Below are positions 59,761-64,000 of a stretch of DNA of 64,000 nt, one piece after another. This stretch comes from Leucogyrophana mollusca. Taxonomy: Eukaryota > Basidiomycota > Agaricomycetes > Boletales. The notes beneath the pieces are model-generated. The model did no database searches. It was not told the DNA's origin and was given only the letters and a program-made list of their open reading frames with translations. How positions within the stretch are numbered: the stretch's first letter is position 1; each line of letters starts with the position of its first letter. Both the position numbers and the translations under genes were made by a program. The stretch is from contig MU266346.1 of NCBI GenBank assembly GCA_021014945.1, positions 124,001 to 188,000 on the forward strand, read 5' to 3'.

Positions 59761-60476
59761 GATGGAGAGACAGTGGAGGATGGCAAGCTGAGAGACGAAT
59801 TATGGTGGAGAAAGGGGTTTACGCTGTGGGATGAAGTAAGTATTTCTATACAGGCGGTGGCTGACATGTACATGGCAAGTTTCATTGCAATTCGGGCGAT
59901 TGGACGCGATTGGTGACCCTAGTCCGACCGATGCGCCTCAGAATCTTGTCGGACGCTTGAGATAGGATGACATCACAGTCCGACACGGATGGCATGAGAT
60001 GATAAAGGTATGCCTCCTCGACAGAAAGCTGACAAATGCGGTGAAAATCGGATCATCGGATGACAGACCTCATCACTGAAGTGGATACCGCGACACACTC
60101 TCTGTGTTATGCTACAAAGAGCGACTGGAATGTGTTCAAAACATACCAAGGGATTGTGATGGTTCCATGTATAGCGGACGTAGGGGTACAAATGTAGCGG
60201 CTGGTCGAGATGGAGTAAATAATCGGTAAGTGTATGTTAGAGCCCCATGCACCCGATGTTGGCGCTCAAGGATAAATAACTTGGTGAAACAACCGTCAGT
60301 ACTACACGTTTATCAGTCAGTCAACTCTTACCTGAATCATAATCATTGGCGTTATAGCATGGTCGAACAGCGACCGGTAGTGACCAAGTTCTCTGTGGCC
60401 ACCTGTGCTTCACTCTGTTTCGTATATTCCCGAGGGCATTCCGAGCGCGCTTCTGTGGGAGATCGTATATTCAAAT
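59761..60476. other. Promoter/upstream region of the PDR transporter
   Basis: About 0.7 kb upstream of the transporter start with only short frames. It must contain the PDR promoter. No pleiotropic-drug-response element can be claimed by eye. Confidence 0.4.
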
Positions 60477-61122
60477 CTATCCTTGACAACAAGATAGAGC
60501 ATGATAACTTACCCTGAGACTTGGCCAGGAAGAAGAGTTGGTGACACTCGAGCCTCTCCGCGATTCATCTCCTTCAATGTTCTGTGCAGATATCATCTCT
60601 GGTATGGAATCCATGGACATGCTCTGGCTCTCCATAAGTACTTCCCTGAAACAGACACAGACCGGAACACTCACTGGGATGAAGCTGTGCAATTGAGGTG
60701 GTGGGTATGCGATCCGTCTGTTCTCAACATTGTACTGGTACATGATGAGCTCATCAGCTCATGAGGACAAAAGTAAGACTCAACGTTGGCGTGAATGTAA
60801 CCGGCTGATCCGCTGTAGGGGTGGTTCATCCTCGCACTTGACGATGCATCCACTACGCGCCACAGATACCTCGTCCACCTAAATGTCCCTGGTACCTGCC
60901 TCCACGATGCCTTCTGGCGGGAATTGCGAAGAGCCTTGAAGGAGCTCCCTCCACGGGGAAGGGGATGGTCAAAAGCAAGATAGAGGCGCTAAAGAAAACC
61001 TGGATGGCATGAGATTGATGCTGGAGATAAGTTCTCAGCTGCCGACGGCAGCCTGAAGTTGACCGAACCGAACTCTCGCTGTCCTCAAGGCCAATATATT
61101 GGTCGTCGTTTCTTCTCGGCAT
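60477..61122 (-). CDS. Possible small gene for a single-pass membrane protein, unassigned
   Basis: ATG at 61120-61122 starts MPRRNDDQYIGLEDSESSVR. After a basic stretch comes one hydrophobic segment (VFFSASILLLTIPFPVEGA), a type II membrane-protein layout. Downstream open segments (to about 60477) can be reached only through uncertain introns of 33-45 bases. A TATAAAAT element lies about 170 bases upstream. The layout resembles small UstYa/DUF3328-type proteins, but their HxxHC motifs are not convincingly present. It may be a relic or a real short gene with poorly resolved exons. Confidence 0.3.
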
Positions 61123-61291
61123 GCTGGCGTTAGAGACAGCACTAGAATTCGCTGAATTGCCGAGCGGAAAAGCAACTCAACGATCGTACTACAACTAGCG
61201 CAGTTGGCATCGCTCGACGGCCGAATCCGCAGCCTGGTGAGAATCTGAACTGAATCGGAAGTCTGAAGCCACCCCCAGTGAAGCCAGCCCA

Positions 61292-61299
61292 ATTTTATA
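61292..61299 (-). promoter_or_regulatory. TATA box candidate for the small gene at 61122
   Basis: TATAAAAT on the minus strand, about 170 bases before the candidate ATG. It is the best sign that this strand is transcribed here. Confidence 0.35.
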
Positions 61300-63902
61300 A
61301 GCTCAGTGGCATGCTCTATCTATGTGAATAGCCTATAAGGTGAAGCCAGTTACATGATTTGCTTGCTTCTGCTCTCTCGGTGAAGGTATCATTAGTCGGA
61401 AAGATTCTTCCGCTAACAAATTGGCTCAAATTGCACTAGCGCCGATCAATTGAACGGACAACTCGAGACGGTGTTAGCTTCGAAGAGGATTATATAGAGG
61501 ATTCGTGTTCCTTCGGGTGTTACAACTAGGAAAAGTCGGGCAGTACTTCCAAAAAGCTCCCCCGAGGCCTGAGGAACGACATCTCCAGGCCTCACTGCGA
61601 TATATCGAAGGCCCAAAACCATGTCACATGTGAACAAGCAGCGAGCGCGGGCTCACAGGTGCTTCTTTCGAGCCACGAGCCACGAATGACACGAATAGCA
61701 AAACGCAAAGTCGACAAGACGTATGGCTGACGCATAGACAAAGATAGATCTCGCGTGAGTGAATTCCGGAGACAATCCAGACTCAATTGGTGCTTTACCA
61801 GCTGTCGTGCGCAACCAACTGCGAGCAAGTTTCCCACTTGCATTCAATATCCGGAGCAAACCGCCGCACCAAAGAAAAGCCTTGCAGAACTGCGTCATCC
61901 TGGCCACCAGCCATGCCGGCGAGGTCACCATGTGCAGGCCTAAGCCCGAATTCGGCTTGAATGGAAGATCTGGGTGGCGCCCTGGAACGCATCAGCGTTT
62001 TTGTGCTGAAGGGCCCCCGGTGCCGTGGTATATCGTAGCCAATCATCCAAGGCTATACTCGGCAGGACGAGAGCGCTTGGGTAGCCCCGACGACGTGCTG
62101 ATGAGTAACTAGCACAGTTTGGCACAGCACCATCCGATCGAAAGACACTGCAGAACTCAGCACCATGGCACCATATCCGGATGTGTCTCTTCCTGGCGTT
62201 GTGGGAGTAAGGCAACATGATAGAATGGGTGGGGTAAGAACGGATGACCAGTATATCCTCGGTCTGTTCACATGTCTCCGGCGAGCCTATCGGGAGTTAG
62301 CAGTGACCCTTCACCTATCATGTCTCTCCGAGCTCGACAGCCAATAAGTACAAGGGAAAGCAGTGCTCGGACAGGGTACATACTTCATAGATCAGTCGAC
62401 GTAAGTTAACCGCCATACCGAAGCCTGACCCAAGCAAGAGAGGCTTTTGGCGACGATGAGGCTAGCGCTAAAGCGTACCAACGCCCAAGATTGTTGGAAC
62501 GCTGTTTGATGATCCTGGGCTGTAAAGTTGGCCGCAAGAGAATAGTACTGAGTAGCCTTCGATTCACGTCTGCATTTCTATCAGCGCTCTCGGATACCAG
62601 GGCACTGTGGAGATGTCGAAAGTTTGGCCCAAAATATATAATGGTTACTGTGACTAGCCCACATAGTTTGTCTCTTGTGTCCAGGCAGCGGTATTGTTCA
62701 AAGGTGTAGTACGTTACCCGATCATGATAGAGCAATTTTTGAGCCAACTGAGAGGACACTTTAGCTAACCACGGCTGTTTGCGGGCGGTAATAGAAAGTT
62801 AGTGCCGCTGACATCTAATATATCGTCGTTGCAATCCATTGAACATCAATTCTTCGACGACTTCCATCAGAGCACAAATATTCTCAGCAGCGCGCATCAG
62901 ACTCTCAGGATCCCCATAGGATACTGCTACCATGTAGCTACATAGGTAACCCTTGGTCTGGATGCGTTTCGAGCTTGATGGCGTCTCTGCTCAACGCATG
63001 GGGAATCCGAGGACACACAATGTCCACCAGGAACAGGCACATTAATGATACTCGGGCCCATGTATCGGCCTCCTTCGACTGCAGGCCAGGAGAGGCCAGG
63101 GCGACATTTCAGGTCCAACATCAATTGTTCGCGTCAATCAAACACACGTGTCACCGTCTGGTAATGATGTGGTTTGGCTCCGGCACAACGGGATTTTGTC
63201 GGAAACCGGCTGCGGCTAAGCCAGTGCGCAAGGGAGACCGTATCTACACGTCTATTCACCCATGCACTCTCCTTGCGGAACCCCTTCATCACCAACCATC
63301 TGCACAGATTACCTGAATCGCGACACCCTGCATCTACGCACGGCATCAACTGATCACTCGATCTATTACTCCAAACAAACCTATCTGTCGATGTGGCAGG
63401 TAGCTGGCAAAAATACCGTGAAAGATTTCTCTGTCATCACATACGTGGTGAGGTCTATATTTGTACTCGGCTTCTACAGACTCCAACCTCTTATGAGAAA
63501 AACCCTTGCACCCACGCCAGTGAGTTGGGGAGCATCATCTCACGTCGGCATCCACAGGGCACCATCATCTATTAAACGTGGTTTCCCCCCATTCTTTTAT
63601 CCAGCATTCGGCAAAGGCTTGTGAGTCTTTATCTATTGATATCGGCAATTTTCCGTCCCGACCCACTTCTTGCTCAAATAGGTTGCGGAATGCATCTTCG
63701 ATTTGAGGGCGGAGCCTTTCCGCACAGATCGAATGCCTTACTGGATTCGTATGGCCGGTCTATCTTCGTTTTCGCAAGAAAGACATCGTGGGCGTAACCT
63801 CAAGGCGTGCGACTGCTCCGAATTGCATATTAGACATTATGCCATGCCATCCTTCCATCCCACCCGCTGCTGCATGACGGTTCACAGAGCCCTCGAACCA
63901 CC
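61300..63902. other. Gene-poor stretch, no gene recognised
   Basis: 2.6 kb without any family-like reading frame, splice chain, tRNA or obvious repeat. The longest frames (for example 62975-63316 and 63262-63624, plus) have biased but meaningless composition. Decayed transposon or gene remnants cannot be excluded by eye. Confidence 0.4.
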
Positions 63903-64000
63903 ATGGCGTTGACAATCCCAAAGGCTGAACTCACAGGCGTTTTCTTGGAGTCGCTGTCTTATGGTATGTGTTATCATATGCAACTTCGTAACGCAAGTTT
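63903..64000 (+). CDS. First exon of a probable Agaricomycete multi-pass membrane protein (cut by window end)
   Basis: ATG at 63903 starts MALTIPKAELTGVFLESLSY, and a GTATGT donor follows at 63964. This N-terminus is typical of a large Agaricomycete-specific family of seven-helix-like membrane proteins that start with a short amphipathic segment (x-L-T-G-x-F-x-E-S-x-x-Y-G) before helix 1. Only 61 coding bases are in the window, so the family assignment rests on that motif alone. Bases 63964-64000 are the start of the first intron. Confidence 0.6.
   Translation, partial: MALTIPKAELTGVFLESLSYGMCYHMQLRNAS

Noticed and set aside
1..64000. CRISPR arrays, bacterial operons, phage genes or plasmid origins
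   Set aside because: The window is eukaryotic and intron-rich; no direct-repeat arrays or prokaryotic gene organisation are present.

Overview
The window is nuclear DNA from a filamentous basidiomycete, most likely an Agaricomycete. Genes sit on both strands, and almost all are split by GT-AG introns of about 50-60 bases. The gene content is that of a wood- or litter-inhabiting mushroom-forming fungus: CYP63-type P450s, a CAP10-type glycosyltransferase, a BTB/POZ protein with the short Agaricomycete architecture, and PDR and MFS transporters. There is no bacterial, phage or CRISPR content. Coordinates of multi-exon genes run from the start codon to the stop codon. Exons were joined by reading splice sites by eye and by continuity with known protein families.

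Left part (1-24 kb) is mainly housekeeping. It holds the 3' end of a coiled-coil/serine-rich protein (+), the cohesin subunit Scc3/Psc3 (-), threonine synthase (+, divergent from Scc3), a CYP64-like P450 (-), a large disordered coiled-coil protein (-), a Ser/Thr kinase (-), a BTB/POZ protein (-), the exosome subunit Rrp43 (-) and a myo-inositol/sugar transporter (+).

Central part (24-38 kb) looks accessory or metabolic. Two related CYP63-type P450s point away from each other around a drug:H+ antiporter-like MFS transporter. They are followed by a small SAM-dependent methyltransferase and a carnosine N-methyltransferase (N2227 family) with a histidine-rich insert. The P450-MFS-P450-methyltransferase block is the best candidate for a small, undescribed oxidation/methylation/export module. 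It has no recognisable backbone synthase, so this is a hypothesis.

Right part (38-64 kb) holds an AMSH-like JAMM deubiquitinase (-), a GT90/CAP10 glycosyltransferase (+), a degenerate-looking 2OG-Fe(II) dioxygenase-fold protein (+) and the complex I 75/78-kDa subunit (+, with consecutive microexons). After these come a decayed ABC-G transporter fragment (-), a monocarboxylate-type MFS transporter (+) and a full-length PDR-type ABC transporter (-). A gene-poor stretch of about 4 kb follows, and the window ends in the first exon of another membrane protein gene (+).

For the low-complexity genes and the gene-poor stretches I say what can be seen and do not assign functions. The most notable observations are two apparent GC-AG introns, microexons of 14, 18 and 24 bases, the paired CYP63 genes, the dead-looking dioxygenase and the frameshifted ABC-G relic.
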